NCBI GenBank assembly: GCA_046483075.1
Contig: JAWODV010000075.1
Coordinates: 1 to 8,927, forward strand
DNA length: 8,927 nt
Source: JASMTM01 sp046483075
GTDB taxonomy: Bacteria; Thermotogota; Thermotogae; Petrotogales; Kosmotogaceae
Direction: 5' to 3'
This document shows positions 1 to 5,104 of this stretch, one piece after another. Both the position numbers and the translations under genes were made by a program. Within the stretch, counting starts at the first letter, position 1, and every line of letters begins with the position of its first letter. Under the pieces are notes generated by a model. It ran no database searches, had not been told where the DNA came from, and saw only the letters and a list, made by a program, of their open reading frames with translations.

Positions 1-130
1 GAAAAGGAATCAAAAGGCAGGCGGAGCCGTGGCCTGAAGAGCTGCCGGTTATGATGATAAGTAGGCACATTAAGACTACCACCAGGCAGCTCTTCAGGCC
101 ACGGCTCCGCCTGCCTTTTGATTCCTTTTC
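1..130. repeat. Perfect long inverted repeat (46-bp arms, 38-nt loop)
   Basis: Bases 1-46 and 85-130 are exact reverse complements with no mismatch, separated by a 38-nt non-palindromic loop (47-84). The arms are GC-richer than the surroundings and contain GGCCTGAAGAGCTGCC. The left arm starts at the first base, so the repeat may continue outside the window. As RNA it would form a very long hairpin, but no U-tract follows, so it is not a standard terminator. It could be a small palindromic mobile element, a fold-back structure, or an amplification/assembly artefact at a contig end. Confidence 0.9.
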
Positions 131-330
131 CAGGAAGTTAGCTTTAAACCGGACACATTAAACCCCCTTAACTTAGTTAATGAATGTACTACTTCTAAGT
201 GGTCATATCTATTAATACAAACCCAAGCTTTTTTATATAGCTGTTCGCTTAATAACCCCCGGAAACAAGGATAATCATTGTCGGATGCAGAAAAGTAAAA
301 TATGAGATGAGCCCAAAAAGAGAATATTGG
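131..330. other. Non-coding AT-rich stretch
   Basis: No convincing reading frame on either strand. Two small details: a 13-bp palindrome TTAACTTAGTTAA at 168-180, and the first bases (130-143, CCAGGAAGTTAGCT) recur exactly at 5955-5968, beyond the last repeat block. It separates the long inverted repeat from repeat A1. Confidence 0.5.
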
Positions 331-438
331 GTGGAAATTTTGCCGCTATAATGGCTGGATAGTGTCCCCCTCAAAATTTTAATCCTGCCTCTGTATTTTT
401 TAGCTGCCGAACTATGTAGTTTTTACTTGCCAAACACA
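331..438. repeat. Repeat A, copy 1
   Basis: A segment of about 108 bp from GTGGAAATTTTGCCGC to TTGCCAAACACA. It is closely matched by 3451-3558 and in part by 4253-4308 and 5579-5664. Its right edge is sharp: directly after CAAACACA (438) comes the interior of a truncated minus-strand gene, and the repeat supplies that frame's last eight codons and its stop. No transposase or clear terminal inverted repeat is visible. Confidence 0.85.
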
Positions 439-663
439 GACAGAGGTCAAATGATCTTCATTAACCAAGTTTGAAGAGTGCAGCCGGGACCATGAGCTAA
501 TGTTAATTGGCTCTTCTTCAACTTCAAGCTTTCCTGCCGAGATATCTTCCAGTATTCGGGTAATGTTGAACTCAAAATATCCATTCCGGAAAATCTCATC
601 ACCGTCTCGGGTTGGAAGCGGCTCGAAATTCTTATCAAGTTTAAGCTTTCTGCTTTTAGCCAT
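412..663 (-). pseudogene. 3'-truncated ParB-like/'DGNHR'-type gene, N-terminal part only
   Basis: The frame begins at ATG 663 behind GGAGGC about 10 nt upstream and encodes 83 residues. Residues 1-75 look like real protein (basic MAKSRKLKLDKNFEPLPTR start, then FEFNITRILEDI, then VNEDHL). Residues 76-83 (CVWQVKTT) and the stop come from repeat A, whose edge falls exactly at base 438. From memory of the family, proteins starting this way continue into a ParB-like nuclease-fold region with a DGNHR motif; that half is absent, so the gene is probably non-functional. The family call is a recollection from sequence resemblance and was not checked by search. The upstream region (minus) contains GGCCAC/GTGGCC at 720-736, a 6-bp inverted repeat that could be a control site. 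Confidence 0.55.
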
Positions 664-755
664 ATTAATTTCTGCCTCCAGTATTTCTTATTAAACTGGC
701 GCATATTCCGGCAGTATTAGGCCACCTGTTGTGGCCACATCCGGCTAGTTAGATG

Positions 756-896
756 ATTATTCCCCCTTTAAAACAAAACTCCTGTAATGTTAAGTTATTA
801 TAGCAAACCAAGTCGCAGATTTTCATTCACTCCACCAGGCAAAGCGCGGGCCGACACTTTTACACCAGCCCGTCACTAAGGCATCTGCCTTCTCCT
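756..896. repeat. Repeat B, copy 1
   Basis: About 140 bp starting ATTATTCCCCCTTTAAAA and containing TAAGTTATTATAGCAAACCAAG and CCACCAGG...GCGGGCC. It closely matches 4309-4449. Read on the minus strand it is the region downstream of the repeat-borne gene, whose last codons follow at 897-957. Shorter, diverged pieces lie at 1381-1432 and 5483-5577. Confidence 0.8.
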
Positions 897-957
897 TTAT
901 TCCTGCACATGCTTAAGCAGCAGCCAGATCAGCTTGATAATATTCTTAACCCGCACA
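897..957 (-). pseudogene. 3' terminal fragment of the repeat-borne unknown gene
   Basis: On the minus strand these bases encode VRVKNIIKLIWLLLKHVQE and a TAA stop (897-899). The residues are the same as the C-terminus of the fuller copy at 4450-4811, and nearly those of 5665-5890. Homology stops abruptly at 957, eight bases before the AbrB-type gene's stop codon region, so this is only the last 19 or so codons. No start or ribosome site remains. Confidence 0.75.
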
Positions 958-967
958 CTTCATTTGC

Positions 968-1291
968 TTATTCCAATTCTTTTATGATTTCTTCATGTAT
1001 TAATGTGTCTTCTTCTTTCCTGCTTTCAAGCTCTTCCATAATTGCTTTTGATAAACTCTTCTTTTTCTCTGGAAGCATTCCTTCTATTTGATCTTTTGAA
1101 TAGCCTTCATGTTCCAGTTCCCGGACAATCAAATCTTCAAATTCTTCTTCAAATGAAACAGGTTTCATCAAAGCCCTGTTACCTTTAACTTCAAGATAAA
1201 TATAATCTTTAATCTCCATTTCGGTACGCACTCTCTTTGGTAGGGTTATTTGCCCTTTTGGGCTTACCTTTAACTTTAATACCTCACTCAT
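968..1291 (-). CDS. AbrB/MazE-type antitoxin (SpoVT-AbrB fold), orphan
   Basis: A 107-residue protein. The N-terminal 48 residues or so carry the swapped-hairpin AbrB signature (VSPKGQITLPKRVR at 9-22, then LEVKGNRALMKPV). The rest is a charged helical tail rich in E and K, as in antitoxins that wrap a toxin. I chose ATG 1291 because GGGGGTG lies just upstream; longer starts up to 1354 run through the promoter and lack a ribosome site. Antitoxins of this type normally sit in front of a RelE/ParE- or MazF-type toxin and repress their own operon. Here no toxin follows: the repeat-family boundary (957) lies 11 bp past the stop codon. It may be a solitary antitoxin left after toxin loss, or a transcriptional regulator. 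The fold is confident; the TA role is inferred. Confidence 0.85.
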   Translation of the reverse strand: MSEVLKLKVSPKGQITLPKRVRTEMEIKDYIYLEVKGNRALMKPVSFEEEFEDLIVRELEHEGYSKDQIEGMLPEKKKSLSKAIMEELESRKEEDTLIHEEIIKELE

Positions 1292-1310
1292 TATTATCAC
1301 CCCCAACTTC

Positions 1311-1348
1311 ATTATATGGTGTAAAAAGTAAAATGTAAAATGTAATAA
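1311..1348 (-). promoter_or_regulatory. Promoter of the AbrB-type gene with overlapping heptad repeats
   Basis: On the minus strand, TTTACA (1339-1334) and a perfect TATAAT (1316-1311) are 17 nt apart. The expected transcript start is near 1304, at the first base of the ribosome site, giving a leader of about 13 nt. Four successive 7-bp units (plus strand GTAAAAA, GTAAAAT, GTAAAAT, GTAATAA) occupy 1321-1348 and overlap the -35 box. They are a candidate array of binding sites for the encoded antitoxin. Confidence 0.6.
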
Positions 1349-1380
1349 TGCCATGGTTTACACACATTCTAAAATTATCA

Positions 1381-1432
1381 ATCCACCAGGCGTAGCTCTG
1401 GCCAATAAATACTGTCACTAAGACTTTCCCCA
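1381..1432. repeat. Diverged fragment of repeat B
   Basis: Starts ATCCACCAGGCGTAGCTC, then GGCCAATAAATAC and GTCACTAAG. It matches the middle of repeat B at about 829-880 and 4384-4420 with mismatches. It sits between the AbrB-type gene and the higBA promoter, so the two divergent TA-type modules are again separated by repeat-family sequence. Confidence 0.5.
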
Positions 1433-1489
1433 GCTTTCCATATCAGCTATATTAAATCTAAAAACCATAACCGGAATACGACTACTAAC

Positions 1490-1521
1490 TTGACTATAGT
1501 AACGCGTTGCGTTATTATAGT
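1490..1521 (+). promoter_or_regulatory. higBA promoter and overlapping operator
   Basis: TTGACT (1490-1495), a 17-nt spacer and TATTAT (1513-1518) form a strong sigma-A-type promoter. Overlaid on it is an inverted repeat of 13-nt arms with one mismatch: ACTATAGTAACGC (1493-1505), GTT, GCGTTATTATAGT (1509-1521). This is where HigA, or the HigBA complex, would be expected to bind for autorepression. The expected transcript start is about 1525, the A of the best HigB start codon, so the toxin message may be leaderless. Confidence 0.75.
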
Positions 1522-1524
1522 GAC

Positions 1525-1806
1525 ATGATAAAGTCATTCGCTGATAAAAATACTGAGAAAGTTTGGAACCAGCAATGGATAAGCCAGCTGCCAAAGGAAA
1601 TTCAAAAGATTGCTTTCCGTAAGCTTGTAATAATCCACCGGTCAGTATCGTTGAATGACTTAAAGGTGCCCCCTGGAAACCGATTAGAAAAACTTACAGG
1701 AATTCGAGAAGGGCAAATGAGTATTCGTATTAATAGACAATATCGAATATGTTTTACCTGGAGTAATAATGATGCTTATGATGTAGAGATAACAGATTAC
1801 CACTAA
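1525..1806 (+). CDS. higB: HigB toxin (RelE superfamily mRNA interferase)
   Basis: A 93-residue protein, the usual HigB length. Family hallmarks seen: DLKVPPGNRLEKL at 45-57, NRQYRICF at 70-77 and the C-terminal VEITDYH. HigB proteins are ribosome-dependent endoribonucleases that cut mRNA during translation and are neutralised by the antitoxin encoded next. A TTG at 1507 could extend the protein by six residues, but it lies inside the operator and upstream of the predicted transcript start; ATG 1525 fits the family N-terminus. No Shine-Dalgarno precedes ATG 1525, consistent with a leaderless message and poor toxin translation. higA follows after 16 bp, in the toxin-first order typical of higBA. 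I see no disruption and expect it to be functional. Confidence 0.93.
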   Translation: MIKSFADKNTEKVWNQQWISQLPKEIQKIAFRKLVIIHRSVSLNDLKVPPGNRLEKLTGIREGQMSIRINRQYRICFTWSNNDAYDVEITDYH

Positions 1807-1822
1807 CTTGGAGTGATGTGAA

Positions 1823-2113
1823 ATGTATAATAGAATACCGGCAGTACACCCCGGAGAAATCTTGGAGAAAGAATTTCTAAAGCCCCTGGGCATTACTGCT
1901 TACAGGCTGGCTAAAGAAACTAAAATTCCAGCTACGAGAATATCACAGATCATAAATGGCAAAAGACGTATAACAGCAGACACCGCCCTTAGATTCGGCA
2001 AATTCTTTGGCAATAGTGCTGATTTCTGGCTGGGTATACAGATGGAATATGACCTGAGAAAAGAAAAAGCAGAAATTGAATGCGTCTTAGAAGAGATTAA
2101 GGAATACAATTGA
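1823..2113 (+). CDS. higA: HigA antitoxin (XRE-family helix-turn-helix)
   Basis: A 96-residue protein with the canonical HigA layout. HPGEIL at 9-14 opens the domain; next comes a helix-turn-helix (LGITAYRLAKETKI, ATRISQIINGKRRITADTALR) and then FFGNSADFWLGIQ. The C-terminus is an acidic/basic helix. HigA binds and inhibits HigB and represses the operon; the inverted repeat at 1493-1521 is its likely operator. ATG 1823 is preceded by GGAG at 1810-1813 with a 9-nt spacer, a much better ribosome site than the toxin has, so the antitoxin should be made in excess. Six bases past its stop begins a degraded minus-strand repeat-gene fragment, and no clear terminator is seen. Confidence 0.95.
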   Translation: MYNRIPAVHPGEILEKEFLKPLGITAYRLAKETKIPATRISQIINGKRRITADTALRFGKFFGNSADFWLGIQMEYDLRKEKAEIECVLEEIKEYN

Positions 2114-2121
2114 TTATTATT

Positions 2122-2247
2122 TCATGCCTTCAACATAATCGCTCCCAAATAACATGCCTTGGACTTTTTTCGCCAGTCAACCAGGGCATACAGGGTCTCA
2201 CCAGTTGAAGAAAATATGGTTAATGCTTCGGGAACGAAAAAACCCAT
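2122..2247 (-). pseudogene. 5' fragment of the repeat-borne unknown gene
   Basis: On the minus strand, ATG 2247 is preceded by AGGAGG (2261-2256, 8-nt spacer) and opens a 41-codon frame starting MGFFVPEALTIFSS and continuing to ALVDWRKKSK. Residues 1-30 match the fuller copy at 4450-4811. After about base 2158 the similarity stops, and the last 11 residues (ACYLGAIMLKA) are unrelated. It therefore keeps the true start and ribosome site of the family but has lost most of the coding part. It is probably a pseudogene, though a 41-residue peptide could still be made. Confidence 0.7.
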
Positions 2248-2293
2248 CTTGAGGTCCTCCTATCAACAGCCAATTTCAAAAGCTTCATAATAC

Positions 2294-2322
2294 ATCATAA
2301 CTATGCAAACACTAATAGGCAA
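2294..2322 (-). promoter_or_regulatory. Candidate promoter for the repeat-borne gene copy
   Basis: On the minus strand, TTGCCT (2322-2317) and TATGAT (2299-2294) are 17 nt apart, giving a leader of about 40 nt to ATG 2247. A short inverted repeat GGCAA/TTGCC (2318-2332) overlaps the -35 box. This is a motif match only. Confidence 0.4.
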
Positions 2323-2397
2323 ATAAATTGCCGAAGCAAAAAGATTTTACGGGTATACAGGCACACTTAATCATCTTGCTGAAAACACCTTTTATTG

Positions 2398-2406
2398 TGG
2401 TAGAAT
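2398..2406 (+). promoter_or_regulatory. Candidate extended -10 promoter for the duplicated zinc-module gene
   Basis: TGGTAGAAT matches the extended -10 pattern TGnTATAAT with one mismatch. A TTGCTG at 2376-2381 is 19 nt upstream, a longer spacing than normal. It would give a leader of about 125 nt before ATG 2537. The rest of 2262-2515 shows no reading frame of note. Confidence 0.3.
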
Positions 2407-2536
2407 AAAGTTAACAGAAAACCAATAATAAGCCATTATTTCGCTACATCAACATTTATCCCTGCTTCAAGCATACCTTGTAGTTATTAAGCTTTAATTA
2501 CTTTTACTCCTGCTATTGACTTTGGAGGGAAGTGCA

Positions 2537-3022
2537 ATGTCCTGGTCAGCGCTCTTCGATCGCACCCACATACTGAAAGGCGTCCCCGTTGACGCAGAAA
2601 TCGAACTGCAATGCAAAAGATGCAGAACGCTTTTCCGTACCATGAATGCTTATTATATCGGTTACTCTGAAATAAATTACATCAACCAAGAAGAAGCTGG
2701 CCGCTGCAGGCACAACCTGAGTGAGCTTCAGCCTACCACTAACTGGTTCCCCAGCCGGGAGATCCACCAGAACTTTACTGACAGTACATGGGCGTCTCTT
2801 TTTGACTACAGTCACATCATTGAAGGTGCACCAATAGATGCAGATATTGAGCTGCAGTGTAGAAAATGCAAAACCCTTTTCCGCACCTTAAATGCTTACT
2901 ATATCGGTTACTCAGAGATTAAATATGTTAACCATGATGAAGTGGGGCAGTGCAATCACAGACTTAAAGATTTAAAAGCAACCAAAAGATGGTTCCCTAA
3001 GCCTCATCATGAAAAGACTTAA
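2537..3022 (+). CDS. Hypothetical protein of two tandem CxxC...CxH putative zinc modules
   Basis: A 161-residue protein that I do not recognise. It consists of two copies of one module at an offset of 82 residues (about 1-76 and 83-158). Each reads W-x-x-LFD, H-I, G-x-P-x-DA-x-IELQC, TLFRT-x-NAYYIGYSEI and ends in WFP. Each has a CxxC pair (26/29 and 108/111) and a CxH pair (57/59 and 139/141), which could form a four-ligand zinc site; that is inference. The DNA of the two halves is also clearly similar, so the duplication is fairly recent or constrained. Start ATG 2537 is chosen for GGAGGG at 2524-2529; a TTG 21 bp upstream would put that ribosome site inside the gene. There is no signal peptide or membrane segment. 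It stands alone between higBA and repeat A2, and its 3' end overlaps a decayed minus-strand frame by 26 bp. Confidence 0.8.
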   Translation: MSWSALFDRTHILKGVPVDAEIELQCKRCRTLFRTMNAYYIGYSEINYINQEEAGRCRHNLSELQPTTNWFPSREIHQNFTDSTWASLFDYSHIIEGAPIDADIELQCRKCKTLFRTLNAYYIGYSEIKYVNHDEVGQCNHRLKDLKATKRWFPKPHHEKT

Positions 3023-3450
3023 CCATTCTAACGGCCTCGTCAGGTTCCACTAATAGCTTCCATCGCGCCGGCCGCGGAACAATCAACTTAAAAACATCAA
3101 CCTTCTCCAGATAGGGGCCGAGATAAGAAGCAGCCTGGGCTTTTGAAACTTTTTGCGGGAGCGTCCTGATAGCCATGCCCAGTCCAGCTTTTTCATTATT
3201 ATTACCTAAACGCTGCACATCATTGGCCAAAGGAAATGATCTGCCTTCAAAATGATCTTTAAGGTATCCAGTAATTCTTTATATCTCACTGAGGGTAAAA
3301 GTATCATTTGACCGCAGGTTCCAGCAAGCATGTTCTTCAGGGCTACTGAGCGGTGCTATTTGCAAATTACCTCTACTTGGGTTGCGTTTTTTGGGATTTG
3401 CAGGGTTTGCTTCTTTTCCAGGGGACCATGGAAACTTTATTAAAGATGGA
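2997..3450 (-). pseudogene. Decayed minus-strand gene of unknown function with an in-frame stop
   Basis: One minus-strand frame reads protein-like from the edge of repeat A2 (3450) to a stop at 2997, broken by a single TAA at 3281-3279. The upstream part includes SSPEEHACWNLRSNDTFTLSEI; the part after the stop includes FEGRSFPLANDVQRLG, then SKAQAASYLGPYLEKV, and ends VRMVKSFHDEA. A single-base change in the stop would restore one frame of about 150 codons. The part after the stop could start at TTG 3230 and make 77 residues, but no ribosome site supports this. I do not recognise a family. The 5' end meets repeat A2, so the gene may also be truncated there. That it was ever a gene is inferred only from the protein-like composition. 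Confidence 0.35.
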
Positions 3451-3558
3451 GTGGAAATATTGCCGCTATAATGGCTGGATAGTGTCCCCCCTCAAAATTT
3501 TAATCCTGCCTCTGTTTTTTTAGCAGCCCACCTATGCAATATTTGCTTGCCAAACACA
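3451..3558. repeat. Repeat A, copy 2
   Basis: Runs from GTGGAAATATTGCCGC to TTGCCAAACACA and matches copy 1 (331-438) closely over its whole length. The sequence right after CAAACACA (3558) is the promoter region of the DUF4258 module. With copy 3 it flanks that module in direct orientation. Confidence 0.85.
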
Positions 3559-3559
3559 A

Positions 3560-3588
3560 TTCATATTACTTTCGGACTGTGTTAAAAT
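3560..3588 (+). promoter_or_regulatory. Candidate promoter of the DUF4258 module
   Basis: TTCATA (3560-3565) and TAAAAT (3583-3588) are 17 nt apart. The promoter begins two bases after the edge of repeat A2, so it appears to belong to the module and not to the repeat. The predicted leader is about 46 nt. No strong inverted repeat overlaps it. Confidence 0.4.
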
Positions 3589-3640
3589 ATAAATAAGCGT
3601 TGAAAGCATAAAACATTACAACCATAACGGAGCAATAAAG

Positions 3641-3961
3641 TTGAACAAATTATATGACAAGCTGTGCAAGTTGATTTATGAAGGTGATGTTTTAATATCT
3701 GAGCATGGCTACACAGAGCTAGCAGAAGATAGCCTTACTGCAAAAGAGGTAATCAGCGGAATTGAAAAAGCAAAAATAATAGAAGAATATCCGGAATACC
3801 CAAAAGGGCCTTGTTTACTTTTATTACAAAAGGACTCGTGTGGGAATCCTATACATGCAGTATGGGGAATACCAAAAAATCAAGAAAAGCCTGCTGTCTT
3901 AATCACAGCTTATAAACCTGATCCTTTGCGGTGGGACAAGTCATTTACCCGGAGGTTATAA
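3641..3961 (+). CDS. DUF4258 domain protein, putative toxin
   Basis: A 106-residue protein with TTG start, supported by GGAG at 3629-3632 and an 8-nt spacer. It shows the DUF4258 pattern: an N-terminal helix, ISEHGYTELAEDSLTAKEV (about 19-37), EEYPEYPKG, then GNPIHAVWGIP and a C-terminal VLITAYKPDPLRWD. DUF4258 proteins are small RelE/BrnT-like proteins thought to be TA toxins; a ribonuclease role is inferred from that relationship, not shown here. The next gene starts two bases after its stop codon and has its ribosome site inside this gene's last codons, so the two are translationally coupled. The module lies between repeats A2 and A3. It looks intact. Confidence 0.8.
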   Translation: MNKLYDKLCKLIYEGDVLISEHGYTELAEDSLTAKEVISGIEKAKIIEEYPEYPKGPCLLLLQKDSCGNPIHAVWGIPKNQEKPAVLITAYKPDPLRWDKSFTRRL

Positions 3962-3963
3962 CT

Positions 3964-4182
3964 ATGAGGGAAAGAAAAAAAACTAAATACCTGCACGAAG
4001 GTAAATATGTAGCAGAGGTTGAAGTAGTACTTTATGATGACGAAACTGGCTGGTCTCCATATTTGTGCATGGAAGATGCCTATAAACTCGACGAAGTAAG
4101 AGACGCCCTGCGCCAGGGTGATATCGGAGCTGCTTCAAAATACGGTAAAATCTACGAACTTCGTCAGGTAACAAATGTATAG
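3964..4182 (+). CDS. Small partner of the DUF4258 protein, putative antitoxin
   Basis: A 72-residue protein; ATG 3964 is preceded by GGAGG (3951-3955, 8-nt spacer) within the end of the upstream gene. A GTG at 3931 would give a longer form but lies before this ribosome site. The protein has a basic start (MRERKKTKY), a stretch EGKYVAEVEVVLYDDETGWSPYL, and a helical part EDAYKLDEVRDALRQGDI followed by ASKYGKIYELRQV. From memory, short proteins of this pattern are common beside DUF4258 genes and are annotated as hypothetical; the antitoxin role is inferred from gene order, coupling and size. No DNA-binding motif is obvious. I see no terminator after it. Confidence 0.75.
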   Translation: MRERKKTKYLHEGKYVAEVEVVLYDDETGWSPYLCMEDAYKLDEVRDALRQGDIGAASKYGKIYELRQVTNV

Positions 4183-4252
4183 TTGTTATATTATCAAAGA
4201 CTGTTGCTGACCCTAATATGATGCCCCTACCATACCCAAGCTATGGAAACCT

Positions 4253-4308
4253 TCCTGCCTCTGTATTTTTTAGCTGCCGAACTATGTAATTCCTACTTGC
4301 CAAACACA
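4253..4308. repeat. Repeat A, copy 3 (right half only)
   Basis: TCCTGCCTCTGTATTTTTTAG through ACTTGCCAAACACA matches the right half of copies 1 and 2. The left half is missing; the bases at 4183-4252 are unrelated. It joins repeat B3 directly at 4308/4309, which is probably the natural A-B order of the full unit. Confidence 0.8.
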
Positions 4309-4449
4309 ATTATTCCCCCTTTAAAATAAAATTCCTGTAATGTTAAGTTATTATAGCAAACCAAGCTGCCAGATTTTCATTCACTCCACCAGGTACAGCT
4401 CGGGCCGATAAATACCGCCAACTCATCTTTTAGATTTTTTCCTACTCCT
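4309..4449. repeat. Repeat B, copy 2 (full)
   Basis: ATTATTCCCCCTTTAAAATA onward, closely matching 756-896. It joins repeat A3 on its left and the 3' end of the repeat-borne gene (stop at 4450-4452) on its right. This makes 4253-4811 the most complete example of the A-B-gene unit in the window. Confidence 0.85.
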
Positions 4450-4811
4450 TTATTCCTGCACATGTTTAAGCAGCAGCCAGATCAGCTTGATAATATTTTT
4501 AACCCGCACGTTCCACCTGTATTTCGGATTATCCTTATTGTGCGGATAAGAAATTTTCAGCTTGCCTATCTTCTTATAAATTGAATCAATCAGCTCTTCC
4601 GTGCTCTTCCCGGCCCAGTTTTCCATCCGGGTACCTTCAAATGACGGGTCACCTTCAATCTTGTGCCGCTTTAAGTTATTAAAATTATAACCCTCATGTG
4701 CCAGCCGCGCCCTGGCATTACCCTTAGACTTTTTATGCCAGTCAACCAGGGCCTGCAGGGCATCACCAGCTGAAGAAAATATGGTTAATGCTTCGGGAAC
4801 GAAAAGCCCAC
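4450..4811 (-). pseudogene. Near-complete copy of the repeat-borne unknown gene, start lost by frameshift
   Basis: The minus-strand frame is open for about 119 codons to TAA 4450. It reads GLFVPEALTIFSSAGDALQ, then LVDWHKKSKGNARARL, YNFNNLKRHKIEGDPSFEG, MENWAGKSTEELIDSIYKK, YPHNKDNPKYRWNVRVKN and ends IIKLIWLLLKHVQE. Compared with the start kept at 2247 (MGFFVPEAL), one base is missing in the run of T near 4802-4805, and the ATG and AGGAGG are gone. The only start that remains, GTG 4811, leads out of frame within nine codons. An internal ATG (MENW) could give 57 residues. I do not recognise the family: it is a basic, helix-rich protein of about 120 residues without membrane segments or a clear catalytic motif. 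Copies or pieces lie at 897-957, 2122-2247 and 5649-5890. Confidence 0.7.
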
Positions 4812-4841
4812 TAAATAATTATACTTCTTATCAATATAACC

Positions 4842-4875
4842 CCATGTTATAATGATAATGAGGTGAATAACATGG
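4842..4875 (+). promoter_or_regulatory. Promoter and operator of the DUF433/DUF5615 pair
   Basis: A perfect extended -10, TGTTATAAT (4845-4853), is the main promoter signal; the -35 at 17 nt (TTCTTA) is weak. A perfect 9-bp inverted repeat CCATGTTAT (4842-4850) and ATAACATGG (4867-4875) flanks it, and the right arm contains the ATG start at 4872. The predicted transcript start is near 4860, so the RNA lacks the left arm; the palindrome therefore points to a DNA operator and not an RNA hairpin. Confidence 0.65.
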
Positions 4876-5102
4876 CACTTATAGAAAGAATCACTGTAGA
4901 CCCAAACATATGCCACGGCAAAGCATGTATTGCTGGCACTCGCATTCCCGTTTCAGTAATCCTGGATAACCTTTCTTCCGGGTGTACTTATGACGAAATT
5001 ATCGATGCTTATCCATCTCTCACGATAGATGATATACGTGCAGCTCTGAAATATGCAACGCTATTAACTAAAGAAAGGGTAATTTCTATACCAGGTAACT
5101 GA
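4872..5102 (+). CDS. DUF433 family antitoxin (VapB-like)
   Basis: A 76-residue protein with the full DUF433 signature: ITVDPNICHGKACIAGTRIP, then VILDNLSSGCTYDEIIDAYP, then LTIDDIRAALKYA. DUF433 proteins carry a winged or helix-turn-helix-like DNA-binding domain and are the usual antitoxin beside DUF5615 PIN-like toxins. Start ATG 4872 is chosen for GAGGTG (4860-4865, 6-nt spacer); a GTG at 4863 overlaps that ribosome site. The downstream toxin gene begins two bases after the stop, giving the antitoxin-first order common for VapBC. The protein probably binds the inverted repeat around its own start. It lies directly after the near-complete repeat-gene copy. It appears intact. Confidence 0.92.
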   Translation: MALIERITVDPNICHGKACIAGTRIPVSVILDNLSSGCTYDEIIDAYPSLTIDDIRAALKYATLLTKERVISIPGN

Positions 5103-5104
5103 TC

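Noticed and set aside
1..130. Rho-independent terminator
   Set aside because: The stem is much too long, the loop is 38 nt, and no U-run follows.
331..438. Repeat A as an integron attC site
   Set aside because: The outer bases resemble a core site only loosely (GCCAAAC against RYYYAAC), no paired R'/R'' boxes with an imperfect stem are visible, and no integrase gene is present in the window.
720..738. GGCCAC/GTGGCC inverted repeat as a definite operator
   Set aside because: The arms are only 6 bp and the gene it precedes is truncated, so it is mentioned with that gene and not called separately.
1321..1348. CRISPR-like or satellite repeat
   Set aside because: Only four 7-bp units with no spacers; better read as promoter-overlapping binding sites.
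1684..1893. Minus-strand frames opposite higB and higA
   Set aside because: They are antisense shadows of two well-recognised genes.
2546..2815. Minus-strand frame opposite the zinc-module gene
   Set aside because: It is opposite a strongly supported plus-strand gene with internal duplication, has no ribosome site, and its translation is not protein-like.
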